Positions 53,376 to 61,827 are shown, counted from the first letter of the stretch. The stretch: 64,000 bases of DNA from Armatimonadota bacterium (GCA_031432545.1 JAVKGX010000007.1:21885-85884), one strand, 5' to 3'. Translations and numbers: made by a program. Notes: generated by a model from the letters alone, not told the origin.

Positions 53376-53887
53376 GCCTGCGGCTGGGGTCGGGGCAGCG
53401 ACCGCAGGAGGAGCAGCGTCACGAACACGCTGATCACGATCTCCGGCAGCATGTACGACCCGTTGTAGATGGCAGAGTACACCATCGGGTTCATCCCCTC
53501 GGGGGCGTACTGCGCGAAGAACACCACCCCGCTGAGGAAGTGCGATGCGAGCCGCCCCGCTCCCCCGACGACGACGCCCAGTGCCGGACGGTGCGTCAGC
53601 AGACCCGCCAGCCCAAGCGCTCCAAAGGCCACCGGATAGTCGAGCAGAAACTGTAGGGGGTGCAAGAACACGGGCTCGATCAGGTAGTTCACCAGCCCCA
53701 ACAAGACGCCGGCCAGCACGCCGGGACCGATCCCCCAGCGCAGGGCAACGTAGAAGATCGGCACCATGCTCGCGGCCGTGATCGACCCGCCCTGCGGCAG
53801 CTTGTACACCTTCACCAGACCCAGCACCGCGCCGAGCGCGACGGCGATGCCGATCTCAGCGATGATGCGAACTCTGGGGTTCCGCAT
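53372..53887 (-). CDS. thiT: ThiT, ECF S-component for thiamin
   Basis: 171-residue membrane protein with about six helices. The thiamin-binding signature KLPQGGSITAASMVPIFYVALRWG near 29-52 and LDYPVAFGALGLAGL near 83 match ThiT/YuaJ. No ECF ATPases or EcfT are in the window, so it should use shared energising subunits encoded elsewhere (group II ECF). ATG 53887 lies 32 bases inside the end of thiD and has AAGGAGGAAA about ten bases upstream. Confidence 0.93.
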   Translation of the reverse strand: MRNPRVRIIAEIGIAVALGAVLGLVKVYKLPQGGSITAASMVPIFYVALRWGIGPGVLAGVLLGLVNYLIEPVFLHPLQFLLDYPVAFGALGLAGLLTHRPALGVVVGGAGRLASHFLSGVVFFAQYAPEGMNPMVYSAIYNGSYMLPEIVISVFVTLLLLRSLPRPQPQA

Positions 53888-54710
53888 GCTCGTTTCCTCC
53901 TTGTAAGAATCCGTCGTCGGGCGAGATCGCGTCGAACAGCGGGTTGCACGGCCCGAACCCGCCGCCCAGGGGCAGGGCCGCCTCGATGGCCCGGGTCACG
54001 AAGCGTTTGGCACCCGCGATCGCGTCGATGGGCGGTACGCCCTTCGCGAGGTAGGCTGCGATCGCCGCCGACAGCACGCAGCCGGTACCGTGCGTGTGGT
54101 GGGTAGCGATGCGTGGAGCGTGCAACTCGGTGAACGTCCGGCCGTCGTAGACGACGTCCGTCGGATCCCCAGAGAGGTGCCCCCCTTTGAGGAGCACGAG
54201 GCGCGGTCCGAACTCGGCGATCCGCCGGGCGGCTTCGCGCATCTCCTCCAGGTCTTCGATCCTGCGGCCCACGAGCGCGCCGGCTTCGTGGAGGTTCGGT
54301 GTCACGATTCGGGCGAGCGGCAGCAGCAGCCGCACCAGCGCTTCCTGCGCGTCGGCTCGCAGCAGCGGTGCCCCACTCTTGGCGATCATCACCGGGTCGA
54401 CGACGAGGTTGTCGATGCGCCGCGCCCGCACGCGGTCGGCGACCGCTTCGACTATCGCGGCGCTGGCGAGCATCCCGGTCTTCGCCGCATCGATCCCGAT
54501 GTCGGTGGCCACCGCGTCGATCTGCGCAGCGACCACGTCCGCAGGAACCTCCTGCACGGCCAACACGCCCCTCGTGTTCTGGGCCGTGATCGCCGTGACC
54601 GCAGTCATCCCGAAGACGCCCAGCGCCGAAAAGGTCTTCAGATCGGCCTGGATGCCGGCCCCGCCGCCGGAGTCAGAACCCGCGATTGTCAACGCCCGTA
54701 CCACGCTCAT
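53856..54710 (-). CDS. thiD: Hydroxymethylpyrimidine/phosphomethylpyrimidine kinase
   Basis: Ribokinase-fold kinase that phosphorylates HMP twice. 284 residues; [25 protein letters not shown] at the start, Gly/Cys-type KTGMLASA, and the anion hole [16 protein letters not shown] with the catalytic Asp-equivalent region. ATG 54710 overlaps the thiE stop. The C-terminal tail is 30 codons longer than needed and overlaps the thiT start. Confidence 0.95.
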   Translation of the reverse strand: MSVVRALTIAGSDSGGGAGIQADLKTFSALGVFGMTAVTAITAQNTRGVLAVQEVPADVVAAQIDAVATDIGIDAAKTGMLASAAIVEAVADRVRARRIDNLVVDPVMIAKSGAPLLRADAQEALVRLLLPLARIVTPNLHEAGALVGRRIEDLEEMREAARRIAEFGPRLVLLKGGHLSGDPTDVVYDGRTFTELHAPRIATHHTHGTGCVLSAAIAAYLAKGVPPIDAIAGAKRFVTRAIEAALPLGGGFGPCNPLFDAISPDDGFLQGGNEHAEPQSSHHR

Positions 54711-55351
54711 CGCACCTCCGCCCCGCGTTGGGCGAGGGTGGCATCCACGGCCTGGCGAATCGCGCGCGCCGCGCCCACCTTGTCCTCCGTTGCAACGACT
54801 GCGGAGATGACGGCCACGCCGGACGCCCCGGCTGCGATCACGCTGCCGGCGTTTTCCGCCGTGATGCCACCGATCCCGACGACGGGGACGCGCACCGCAG
54901 CCGCGATCCGTCGCAATCCCTCCAGCCCGATGGGCACGCCGGCATCGGGTTTGGTGGCGGTCGCAAACACCGGACCCGCACCGATGTAGTCCGCCCCGGC
55001 CCGCTCGGCCTCCACGGCCTCGGCCACCGTCCCGGCGGAGGCTCCGACGATCCCTGAAGATCCGAGAATCCGCCTCGCGCTGCCCACCGGGAGGTCGTCC
55101 GGTCCCAGGTGAACACCCGCCGCCCCCGCCGCGAGTGCCACGTCCACCCGATCGTTCACGATGAGCGGAACGCCGGCTTCCGCCACCAGATGCTGCAGCC
55201 TCACGGCGACCTCGTACAGCCGTCGCGACGTGGCCCGCTTGTCTCGAAGCTGCACGACGGTCGCGCCGCCGGCGAGGGCTGCCCGGGCGAGGTCCTCATG
55301 ATCGCCCGCGCCTGGATCGGTGATCACGTACACTCTGAGGTCGAGCCTCAC
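54707..55351 (-). CDS. thiE: Thiamin-phosphate synthase
   Basis: Joins HMP-PP and hydroxyethylthiazole phosphate to form thiamin monophosphate. 214-residue TIM barrel with [37 protein letters not shown], the phosphate loops [12 protein letters not shown] and [22 protein letters not shown] 55351 overlaps the thiM stop (GTGA). The product still needs phosphorylation to TPP; see the AIR-synthase-like gene at 58479. Confidence 0.95.
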   Translation of the reverse strand: MRLDLRVYVITDPGAGDHEDLARAALAGGATVVQLRDKRATSRRLYEVAVRLQHLVAEAGVPLIVNDRVDVALAAGAAGVHLGPDDLPVGSARRILGSSGIVGASAGTVAEAVEAERAGADYIGAGPVFATATKPDAGVPIGLEGLRRIAAAVRVPVVGIGGITAENAGSVIAAGASGVAVISAVVATEDKVGAARAIRQAVDATLAQRGAEVR

Positions 55352-56229
55352 GGACCGCCGTCCTCCTTCCGCCCAGGCGTCGCCGATTGCGCCTTTTCCT
55401 GTACCCGCACGCCCCGCCGCACGTCGCCGGGGCTCAGTGCGGCGAGGCAGTCCAGCAGGGCCGCCCTGAAACTTCCGGGGCCGGTCGCCCGGGATGCCGC
55501 GACCTCCGCCGCATATCCGAAGTACGCGAGGCCGGCTGCAGCCGCGGATGCAGCATCATCGACGACCGCGACGAAACAGGCGATCACCGTCGTTGCCATA
55601 CAACCCGTACCTGTGATCCGCTGCAGCATCGGGTGTCCGTTGTCCACGGCCAGCAGGCGCCCCGGGCCCGCCACCCAGTCGCGAGCTCCTGTGACCGCAG
55701 CGACCACTCCGTGGTTGTCAGCGACTCTACGGGCGACAACGTCGGGTGCTGCCGCGGCAGCGACCGACTCCACACCCCGGACCTCGGCGTCCACCCCCAC
55801 CAGATGCGACATCTCGCCGAGATTTCCGCGGACCACCCCGACTTCCACCTGGTCGAGGATCCGCAGCGCGCTGGCCGTGCGCAGGGGTGTGGCACCGACC
55901 CCCACCGGGTCGAGCACCACGGGGATTCCGTTTCGGTTGGCGCACCGTCCGGCCACCAGCATCGACTCCACCCAGGCGGGTGTGAGGGTTCCGATGTTGA
56001 GCACGAGCGCCGAAGCCAGGGCGGTCATGTCCTCGACTTCTTCCCGCGCGTGCGCCATCACCGGCAAGGCGCCCACGGCGAGGGTGACGTTGGCCGTGTC
56101 GTTCATCGCCACGAAGTTGGTGATGTGGTGCACGAGGGGCCGCCGCTCCCGCACGCGCGCGAGCCACTCGCTGGCCAGCTCAGCGAGCTCTGCGGGCAGA
56201 GGCCCGACCGGAACGCGATCGGCTCTCAT
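55348..56229 (-). CDS. thiM: Hydroxyethylthiazole kinase
   Basis: Salvages thiazole alcohol by phosphorylation. 293 residues; PLVHHITNFVAMNDTANVTLAVGALPVM near 33, VLDPVGVGATPLRT near 110, RGNLGEMSHLVG, and the active-site Cys/Gly loop ITGTGCMATTVIACF. ATG 56229 overlaps the thiW stop (ATGA). The thiM-thiW pairing implies import and use of thiazole. Confidence 0.95.
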   Translation of the reverse strand: MRADRVPVGPLPAELAELASEWLARVRERRPLVHHITNFVAMNDTANVTLAVGALPVMAHAREEVEDMTALASALVLNIGTLTPAWVESMLVAGRCANRNGIPVVLDPVGVGATPLRTASALRILDQVEVGVVRGNLGEMSHLVGVDAEVRGVESVAAAAAPDVVARRVADNHGVVAAVTGARDWVAGPGRLLAVDNGHPMLQRITGTGCMATTVIACFVAVVDDAASAAAAGLAYFGYAAEVAASRATGPGSFRAALLDCLAALSPGDVRRGVRVQEKAQSATPGRKEDGGP

Positions 56230-56717
56230 CCGTGCGTGCGGTGCGGCACGCGCGCACCGTCTAGCACCCTCAGCACCAGCCAGCCCAGGATCGACCCCGG
56301 GATGCTGCTGGCCAAGAACAGCGGCAGGAGTGTTGCGATCGGGATTGCACTTCCCATCAGGGCCGGAGCGATCAGCAGGCTTCCGACGGTGGCACCGACC
56401 GGTCCCGTGCCGATCGGTTCGAGCAGCGCCACCCATGAGCGTCGCCAGCGGGCAAAAGCAAGCCCGACGACCAGCGCGCCCGGGATCCCTCCCGGGAACG
56501 CCAGCAAGGTACCCACGCCGAACAGGTTGCGGAGCACCGCGGCGAGCGTGGCGGCCAGCGCCGCGTACCACGGCCCCAGCGCCACCCCGGCAACCGCGTT
56601 GGTCATGTGCTGCCAGGGCAGCAACTTTGCGCCCGCCACCGGAATGGACCCTGGCACGAAGGACAGGACCACCGGGACGGCCGCAAAGATCGCCGTGAGG
56701 ACAAGCCTCCGCGTCAT
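56226..56717 (-). CDS. thiW: ThiW, ECF S-component for thiazole
   Basis: 163-residue membrane protein with about five helices. Signature KLLPWQHMTNAVAGVALGPWYAALAATLAAVLRN near 30-63 followed by LLAFPGGIPGALVVGLAF matches ThiW, the predicted hydroxyethylthiazole transporter found beside thiM. ATG 56717 has GGGAA upstream; the frame is open 35 codons into the leader, which is the riboswitch platform. First gene of the thiamin operon. Confidence 0.9.
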   Translation of the reverse strand: MTRRLVLTAIFAAVPVVLSFVPGSIPVAGAKLLPWQHMTNAVAGVALGPWYAALAATLAAVLRNLFGVGTLLAFPGGIPGALVVGLAFARWRRSWVALLEPIGTGPVGATVGSLLIAPALMGSAIPIATLLPLFLASSIPGSILGWLVLRVLDGARVPHRTHG

Positions 56718-56768
56718 TTCCCGTGTCTGCGCCTTACGCCCGCGGCGCAATGCACCTTCGAAGATGCG

Positions 56769-56797
56769 ACCGCCAGGCCCGAGCAGGACCTGGCGGT
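56769..56797 (-). terminator. Hairpin in the riboswitch expression platform
   Basis: Perfect 9-bp inverted arms (ACCGCCAGG at 56769-56777 and CCTGGCGGT at 56789-56797) with an 11-base loop, just downstream of the TPP aptamer in the direction of transcription. No proper T-run follows, so it could be a weak or Rho-assisted terminator. Confidence 0.55.
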
Positions 56798-56811
56798 ATC
56801 CGTGGTCTGGC

Positions 56812-56916
56812 CACTTCCCCACGCCAGCATTACCTGGATCGGGTCTTCGGGGTCTGCAGCAGTGGCCCGCTGGGCCGGCCGCACTCTCAGCCCGGCTCTT
56901 CCGAGCTCCCCCAGGG
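56812..56916 (-). ncRNA. TPP riboswitch (THI element)
   Basis: Read on the - strand, the leader of thiW contains the conserved GGGGAGCTCGG stem start, GGGCTGAGA (CTGAGA at 56890-56885), a variable P3 hairpin (GGCCGGCCCAGCGGGCC region), GACCC and the pyrophosphate/pyrimidine sensor GATCCAGGTAATGCTGGC followed by GTGGGGA pairing back to the start. This is the thiamin pyrophosphate aptamer, expected to switch the thi operon off when TPP is plentiful. Confidence 0.92.
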
Positions 56917-56956
56917 CTTGCTATGTGCTTTTGCGCGGCGGCTGCACCGCACCTCC

Positions 56957-56983
56957 ATTATCGCACGGCGCGCCACGCGTCAA
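56957..56983 (-). promoter_or_regulatory. Promoter of the thiamin operon
   Basis: On the - strand, TTGACG (56983-56978) and GATAAT (56962-56957) with a 15-base spacer. The -35 contains the TGA stop codon of pdxT. It gives a start site about 35 bases ahead of the aptamer. Confidence 0.6.
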
Positions 56984-57570
56984 GGGCGCCCGTCTGCCTG
57001 CTCGGGCGGCAGCATGCCGCAGAAGTAGCGGTGCACGCCCGCGTAGCCGGTGACCTCCGGATGGAAGGTGGCGCCCAGCAGGTGCCCCTGGCGGACGAGC
57101 ACCGGCAGCCCCTCGTGCCGGGCCAGCACCTCCACGCCGTCTCCCACCCACGTGACCACAGGTGCGCGGATAAACGCCACGCGGAAGGGGCTGGGGTCCA
57201 CCGCGGGGCAGTGCAAGTCATCTTCGAAGCTCTCCCGCTGCCGGCCGTAGGCATTCCGTTCCACCGTCACGTCCATGACACCGAGCAGGGCCGGCTCGCC
57301 GCCCGCCGCCCGGCTGGCCATGAGAATCAGCCCCGCACACGTGCCAAACAGCGGCATGCCCTCCTGTGCGCGTCGGCGGATGGCCTGGTCGAGCCCGCAG
57401 CGCGCCATGAGGGCGCCCAGGGTGGTGCTCTCGCCGCCCGGGAGGACCAGGGCCTGGACGTCCTCCAGCGCCTGCGGCGTCCGCACCAGGACCGACTCGG
57501 CACCGGCCTGGCGCAGCGCCTCCGCGTGTTCGGAAACGTCTCCTTGCAGCGCCAGCACGCCGACCCTCAC
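56980..57570 (-). CDS. pdxT: PLP synthase glutaminase subunit
   Basis: Glutaminase that passes ammonia to PdxS for pyridoxal 5'-phosphate synthesis. 196 residues: VGVLALQGDVSEHAEAL at the start, LPGGESTT near 48, the nucleophile FGTCAGLILMA with Cys near 78, and the catalytic His in ATFHPEVTG. GTG 57570 has AGGAGGT eight bases upstream; GTG 57579 is in frame but too close to it. It is 18 bases downstream of pdxS. Confidence 0.96.
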   Translation of the reverse strand: MRVGVLALQGDVSEHAEALRQAGAESVLVRTPQALEDVQALVLPGGESTTLGALMARCGLDQAIRRRAQEGMPLFGTCAGLILMASRAAGGEPALLGVMDVTVERNAYGRQRESFEDDLHCPAVDPSPFRVAFIRAPVVTWVGDGVEVLARHEGLPVLVRQGHLLGATFHPEVTGYAGVHRYFCGMLPPEQADGRP

Positions 57571-57588
57571 GGAAACCACCTCCTGCCC

Positions 57589-58479
57589 TTACCCACCTCG
57601 GGTCTGCAGCAGTTCTGCAGGTTGCAGACGCCGCACGTCCAACCCCCGCATGGGCTCGCCCAGACCCTCACACGCCCGGGCCACGACGTCAGGGTCGTCG
57701 TGGTGAGCCACCGCGTCCACGATGGCACGAGCGCGGCGAGCGGGGTCCTCGGACTTGAAAATCCCACTGCCCACGAACACGCCGTCACAGCCCAGCTGCA
57801 TCATCATCGCCGCATCCGCGGGCGTGGCGATGCCGCCCGCCGCGAAGTTCACCACGGGTAGCCGTCCCAGCCGCCGGACCTCCGCCACCAGCTCAAAGGG
57901 CGCGCGCAGGTCGCGGGCAGCGCTCATCAGCTCCTCCTCCGGCAGGGCTTGCAGCCGGCGGATCTCGTCGAAGATCTGCCGAACGTGCCGGACCGCCTCC
58001 ACTACGTTGCCGGTGCCGGCCTCGCCCTTGGTCCGGATCATGGCCGCACCCTCCCCGATGCGCCGGAGGGCTTCCCCCAGGTCGCGGGCACCGCATACGA
58101 AGGGCACACGGAAGCGCCGCTTGTCGATGTGGTGGTCTTCGTCCGCGGGGGTCAGGACCTCGCTCTCGTCGACAAAGTCCACCCCGATGGCCTCCAGCAC
58201 CTGGGCCTCCACGAAGTGGCCGATCCGGACCTTGGCCATCACGGGGATGGTGACCGCGGCCATGATGGCCTTGATGCGGGCGGGTTCCGCCATTCGGGCG
58301 ACACCGCCCTCCGCCCGGATGTCGGCGGGCACGCGCTCGAGCGCCATCACCGCCACCGCACCCGCGTCCTCCGCGATGCAGGCCTGCTCGGGGCTGGTCA
58401 CGTCCATGATCACCCCGCCCTTGAGCATCTGGGCGAGCCCCCGCTTGATCCGTTCTGTCCCGACCTCACGCAACGCCAT
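57589..58479 (-). CDS. pdxS: PLP synthase subunit PdxS
   Basis: TIM-barrel enzyme making PLP from ribose 5-phosphate, glyceraldehyde 3-phosphate and ammonia. 296 residues. Active-site lysines in [14 protein letters not shown] and [19 protein letters not shown]; the Asp in [13 protein letters not shown]-terminal [31 protein letters not shown] 58479 overlaps the upstream stop by one base (TGATG) and has GGGAGGTG ahead. Confidence 0.97.
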   Translation of the reverse strand: MALREVGTERIKRGLAQMLKGGVIMDVTSPEQACIAEDAGAVAVMALERVPADIRAEGGVARMAEPARIKAIMAAVTIPVMAKVRIGHFVEAQVLEAIGVDFVDESEVLTPADEDHHIDKRRFRVPFVCGARDLGEALRRIGEGAAMIRTKGEAGTGNVVEAVRHVRQIFDEIRRLQALPEEELMSAARDLRAPFELVAEVRRLGRLPVVNFAAGGIATPADAAMMMQLGCDGVFVGSGIFKSEDPARRARAIVDAVAHHDDPDVVARACEGLGEPMRGLDVRRLQPAELLQTRGG

Positions 58480-59486
58480 CACCTCCCGCCTGCCGCCTCG
58501 CTTTCCAGTCGTTCCAGGGCCCGCCACAGTTCGTCCACCGGATAGGGCTCCAGGGGCTGCCGGGCACAGCCTGAGACCTTCCAGTTTCCGTTGTCCACGA
58601 ACTTCCCCACCACCGCCGCGGGGACCCCGGCTTCCACCAGGGCGGCCAGAGTTCGCTCGGGCACAGGGGTCGCCACAAGCAGGGCCCCACTGCTGACCAA
58701 GCCGAGGGGGTCTATGCCCACTACGGAGCACACGGCATCGGTCTCGGCCCGGACGGGGACGCGGTCCACGTACAGCTCCACACCCACCCCGGACGCCCTG
58801 GCCATCTCCGCCACCGCCGCCAGCACACCCCCCTCTGTCGCGTCGTGCATGGCGCGCGCACCGGCACGGACCGCAGCCCGGCCTTCCCGCACCACGCTGA
58901 TCTCATCGAGGAACCCCTGGGCCCGCCGCACCAAATCCTCGCCCAGACGCCGCCGGAAGTGAGCCTCGTAGTCGGCGGCAAGGATCGCAGTGCCCTCCAG
59001 TCCGGCAGCCTTGGTGAGAACCAGGGTGTCCCCAGGCCGGGCACCGGCACTGGTCACGAACGCGTCCTTGCGTGCGCGGCCCACCGCGCTGGTGACCACA
59101 AGGGTCCTCGCAAGTCCCGCGGTCACCTCGGTGTGTCCGCCCACGATCTCGGCCCCCAGCTCTGCGGCCGTACGCCCCGCGTCCTCCATGAGTTGACGGA
59201 GTTCCTCCTCGCTCGCTCCCTCCCGGAGGAGGACGTCCATCAAAAGCGCCACCGGCTCCGCGCCGGTGGCGCCCAGGTCGTTGGTGGCCACGTACACCGC
59301 GATCCGGCCCAGGCGGCGGACCGCACCCGTGATGGGGTCGGTGGTCAGCACGCACACCCACTCGCCGAAGTCCACCACCGCGCAGTCTTCCCCGATGCCG
59401 GCGCGGACCAAGACCTCTGGCCTGCGGCCGAGATGGGGGTAGACCAGGCGCTCCAACAGTTCGGGCGGAACCTTTCCGACCCGCAT
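58479..59486 (-). CDS. AIR-synthase-related protein (HypE/ThiL/PurM superfamily)
   Basis: 335 residues with the ATP-binding PurM-like fold: [25 protein letters not shown] near 30, [22 protein letters not shown] near 64, [26 protein letters not shown] near 110 and [22 protein letters not shown] near 213. It lacks the HypE C-terminal PRxC motif, so hydrogenase maturation is unlikely. It lies between an ECF S-component and pdxS in one operon. Because ThiE here makes thiamin monophosphate and no typical ThiL is visible, a ThiL-like kinase role is possible. A vitamin B6 role is also conceivable. Neither is shown. Confidence 0.72.
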   Translation of the reverse strand: MRVGKVPPELLERLVYPHLGRRPEVLVRAGIGEDCAVVDFGEWVCVLTTDPITGAVRRLGRIAVYVATNDLGATGAEPVALLMDVLLREGASEEELRQLMEDAGRTAAELGAEIVGGHTEVTAGLARTLVVTSAVGRARKDAFVTSAGARPGDTLVLTKAAGLEGTAILAADYEAHFRRRLGEDLVRRAQGFLDEISVVREGRAAVRAGARAMHDATEGGVLAAVAEMARASGVGVELYVDRVPVRAETDAVCSVVGIDPLGLVSSGALLVATPVPERTLAALVEAGVPAAVVGKFVDNGNWKVSGCARQPLEPYPVDELWRALERLESEAAGGR

Positions 59487-60008
59487 CTACGGGACCCGCG
59501 GCGCCGCGCGCCGCAGAATCGCCGCCGCAGGCACCGCGACCACGATGCCCGATCCCACCTGGAACAGGTTGCCCGGCAGTTCGGCGGCCGCGGCCTGCGG
59601 GCCCAGCTCCAGCAGGAACGCCTGGGTGACGTAGTACCCAAAGACCATCCACGCTCCACCCACCGCGCACGCGACGAGGGCTGAAGCCACCATCCGCCCC
59701 ATATGGGCCTGCATCCCCCTCAAGCCCCGCCACGCGATCCACCCTACCAGCCAACCCTCTGCACCCTTGATGACGAACGTGAACGGCGCGTACGACGCGT
59801 ACCCGGCGAGCACGTCGGCGAGGGCCGAGCCGATCGCGCCGGCTACGAGCCCGAAGACCGGCCCAAACAGCAGCGCGGTAAGGTAGATCATCGTCTCGCC
59901 CAAGTTGATGTACCCTCCGGTGGCCGGAACCGGGATGCGGATTGCCATCGTCGCCGCCGTCACCAGCGCCGTAGCCAGAGCCCCTGTCGTCAGGTGCCTG
60001 GTGTCCAT
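59487..60008 (-). CDS. ECF transporter S-component (HmpT/PdxU-like)
   Basis: 173-residue membrane protein with about five or six helices. IPVPATGGYINLGETMIYLTALLFGPVFGLVAGAIGSALAD near 23-63 is the pattern of the ECF S-component group that includes HMP and pyridoxine transporters. Being first in an operon with pdxST and divergent from a MocR regulator suggests a B6 vitamer; proximity to thiD leaves HMP open. ATG 60008 is preceded by AGGGGG; GTG 60011 is one codon upstream. No ATPase subunits nearby. Confidence 0.82.
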   Translation of the reverse strand: MDTRHLTTGALATALVTAATMAIRIPVPATGGYINLGETMIYLTALLFGPVFGLVAGAIGSALADVLAGYASYAPFTFVIKGAEGWLVGWIAWRGLRGMQAHMGRMVASALVACAVGGAWMVFGYYVTQAFLLELGPQAAAAELPGNLFQVGSGIVVAVPAAAILRRAAPRVP

Positions 60009-60064
60009 CACGATACCCCCTGTCCTTTCCGAAAGTCGCCCTAGCCGACCGTTACCTGACCAGG

Positions 60065-60119
60065 TACACTATGAAATGGACTTTGGAAATATCCAAACAC
60101 GTCGTATTTCATAGGTCCA
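60065..60119. promoter_or_regulatory. Divergent operator region of the MocR/pdx locus
   Basis: An A+T-rich island with three inverted repeats: TATGAAAT (60070-60077)/ATTTCATA (60106-60113), TTTGGA-AATA-TCCAAA (60082-60097) and TGGAC (60077-60081)/GTCCA (60115-60119). TACACT at 60065-60070 is a possible -10 for the regulator gene. On the - strand AAGTGGACCTA resembles the PdxR operator as I recall it from corynebacteria (AAAGTGGWCTA). Confidence 0.65.
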
Positions 60120-60131
60120 CTTGTCTAGCCC

Positions 60132-61550
60132 GTGGGTCTGCCTCTCGATCTCGACCGAAGGCAACGAGTGCCGCTCCAGCGGCAGCTGGCCGGCCGGATC
60201 CGTACCGCCATTCGGGACGGCCAACTGGCCCCGGGTGCACGACTGCCCTCCAGCCGCGCGCTGGCCGTTTCCCTGGGGGTCTCCCGAACCGTCGTGGTCG
60301 GGGCCTATGAAGAACTGGGTGCGGAGGGATACCTGGAGGGTCGGCGCGGTTCAGGGACATATGTGGCTGCCGAACTGGCTGGCCTGACTCCTTTGGAGGA
60401 CCCTGCTCCGCCCGGCCCCAGCTCGCCCTACCCAGCCGCCGACCTGCGCGCCAAGGCGGCCATCGAGTTCACGGTGGGTCGCACCGATACACGGGTCCTG
60501 TCGTTGCGCCTGTGGAAGCGTATGTGGCGGTCGGTGGCCCGGAGGCTTCCCTCACACGACGACAGCCCACCGGAGGGTGATCCCCACCTCCGAACCGCCA
60601 TCGCAGCCTACCTGCGCCAGGCCCGGGGTTTGCGGTGCGGACCCGACGACGTGGTCGTCACGCCCGGGGCGATGCAGGCGTTGCGACTGCTGGCCCGCGC
60701 CGTCGTCCGACCGGGCGATCCGGCAGCCGTCGAGGAGCCCGGATACCCCGTGGCCAGACAGATCCTCCGGGCGGAGGGTGCGTCACTCGTCCCGGTACCC
60801 GCAGATGACGACGGCCTGCGGGTGGACCTCCTTCCGACCCGTCCGCCCCCGGTTCTCGTCTACGTGACACCCTCGCACCATTACCCGCTCGGCGGTCGTC
60901 TTCCGGTCCCGCGGCGAATGCGCCTGCTGCAGTGGGCCGCCAGCCACGGCGTCCTGATCGTAGAGGACGACTACGACAGCGAGCTGCGCTACGGCGGCCC
61001 GCCGATCCCTGCAGCCGCGGGCCTGGACGGCGCGGGTTGCGTCGCCTACGTCGGGACGTTTTCCGACGTGCTCACGCCGGTGCTCCGCCTGGGATACGTC
61101 GTCGCCGCGCCGACGCTGCGCCGCCGCATCCTGGAACTCAAGCAGCAGACCGAGGACCACACCCCCTGGCCCGTTCAGCGCGCGGTCGCCACGCTCATCG
61201 CCGAAGGCGACTTCTCGCGCCACATCGCTCGCGTGCGGCGCCACTACGCCGCCCGGCGGGCGGCCCTACGCGAGGCACTCAGCGGCCTGGAGCCGATGGC
61301 CACGCTACGCGGCCTGGACGCGGGGCTGCATGCCTTCCTCGAACTCCATCCGGCCCTGGACGCCGAGGCGATCGCGCGGCAGGCGGCCACCCGCGGCGTG
61401 ATCGTGCACACCATCGCTCCCTGCTACCTCGCGCGGCCAGATCGCCAGGGCCTTTTGCTCGGCTACGGCGGGATCAGCGAAGAGGACATCCGCCGCGGTG
61501 CGGCGGTCATCGCATCGCTGGTACGCGAGGCCGTCGAGCGGGTAGACTGA
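60132..61550 (+). CDS. MocR-family (PdxR-like) GntR/aminotransferase regulator
   Basis: 472 residues. An N-terminal GntR winged helix (VPLQRQLAGRIRTAIRDGQ ... GVSRTVVVGAYEELGAEGYL) is fused to a fold-I aminotransferase-like domain: EEPGYPVARQ, YVTPSHHYPLGGRLP, VEDDYDSELRYGG. At residue 312, where MocR/GabR/PdxR proteins have the PLP-binding Lys (GTFSK), the codon at 61065-61067 is GAC, giving FSDVLTPVLRLGY. The phosphate- and pyridine-binding residues are otherwise kept. GTG 60132 is the first start after an in-frame stop and lacks a Shine-Dalgarno. Divergent from the pdx operon, which it probably controls. Confidence 0.88.
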   Translation: MGLPLDLDRRQRVPLQRQLAGRIRTAIRDGQLAPGARLPSSRALAVSLGVSRTVVVGAYEELGAEGYLEGRRGSGTYVAAELAGLTPLEDPAPPGPSSPYPAADLRAKAAIEFTVGRTDTRVLSLRLWKRMWRSVARRLPSHDDSPPEGDPHLRTAIAAYLRQARGLRCGPDDVVVTPGAMQALRLLARAVVRPGDPAAVEEPGYPVARQILRAEGASLVPVPADDDGLRVDLLPTRPPPVLVYVTPSHHYPLGGRLPVPRRMRLLQWAASHGVLIVEDDYDSELRYGGPPIPAAAGLDGAGCVAYVGTFSDVLTPVLRLGYVVAAPTLRRRILELKQQTEDHTPWPVQRAVATLIAEGDFSRHIARVRRHYAARRAALREALSGLEPMATLRGLDAGLHAFLELHPALDAEAIARQAATRGVIVHTIAPCYLARPDRQGLLLGYGGISEEDIRRGAAVIASLVREAVERVD

Positions 61551-61559
61551 GGAAGAGGA

Positions 61560-61820
61560 ATGCCTGCCGGCGGCGAAGACAGCATGGCCCACGTCGCCTT
61601 CCTGATGGTGTCCCTGGACGGGAACACCCCGGGCCAGGTCGCCCGCGAGGTCCGCGCGATCGCCGGCGTCAGCGAGGCGCACGCCACAATGGGCGACTAC
61701 GACGTGATCGCGGTGCTGAGAGCCGAGCACACCCGCGACATCCCGCGCATCACCGCTGAGATCCGCAAGGTGCACGGCGTCGTCAAGATCGTCTCTTGCG
61801 TCGCCGTCGACAGCGCTTGA
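61560..61820 (+). CDS. Stand-alone Lrp/AsnC ligand-binding (RAM) domain protein
   Basis: 86 residues, or 78 from ATG 61584 (MAHVAFLMVSLDGNTPGQVA). The pattern AGVSEAHATMGDYDVIAVLRAE is the RAM domain of Lrp/AsnC regulators, without the DNA-binding part. Such proteins form oligomers that bind amino acids and may tune partners. ATG 61560 has GGAAGAGG very close upstream. It follows the MocR gene by 9 bases. Confidence 0.85.
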   Translation: MPAGGEDSMAHVAFLMVSLDGNTPGQVAREVRAIAGVSEAHATMGDYDVIAVLRAEHTRDIPRITAEIRKVHGVVKIVSCVAVDSA

Positions 61821-61827
61821 CGGCCGC

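Noticed and set aside
58479..59486. Naming the AIR-synthase-like gene hypE
   Set aside because: No C-terminal PRxC motif and no hydrogenase genes in the window.
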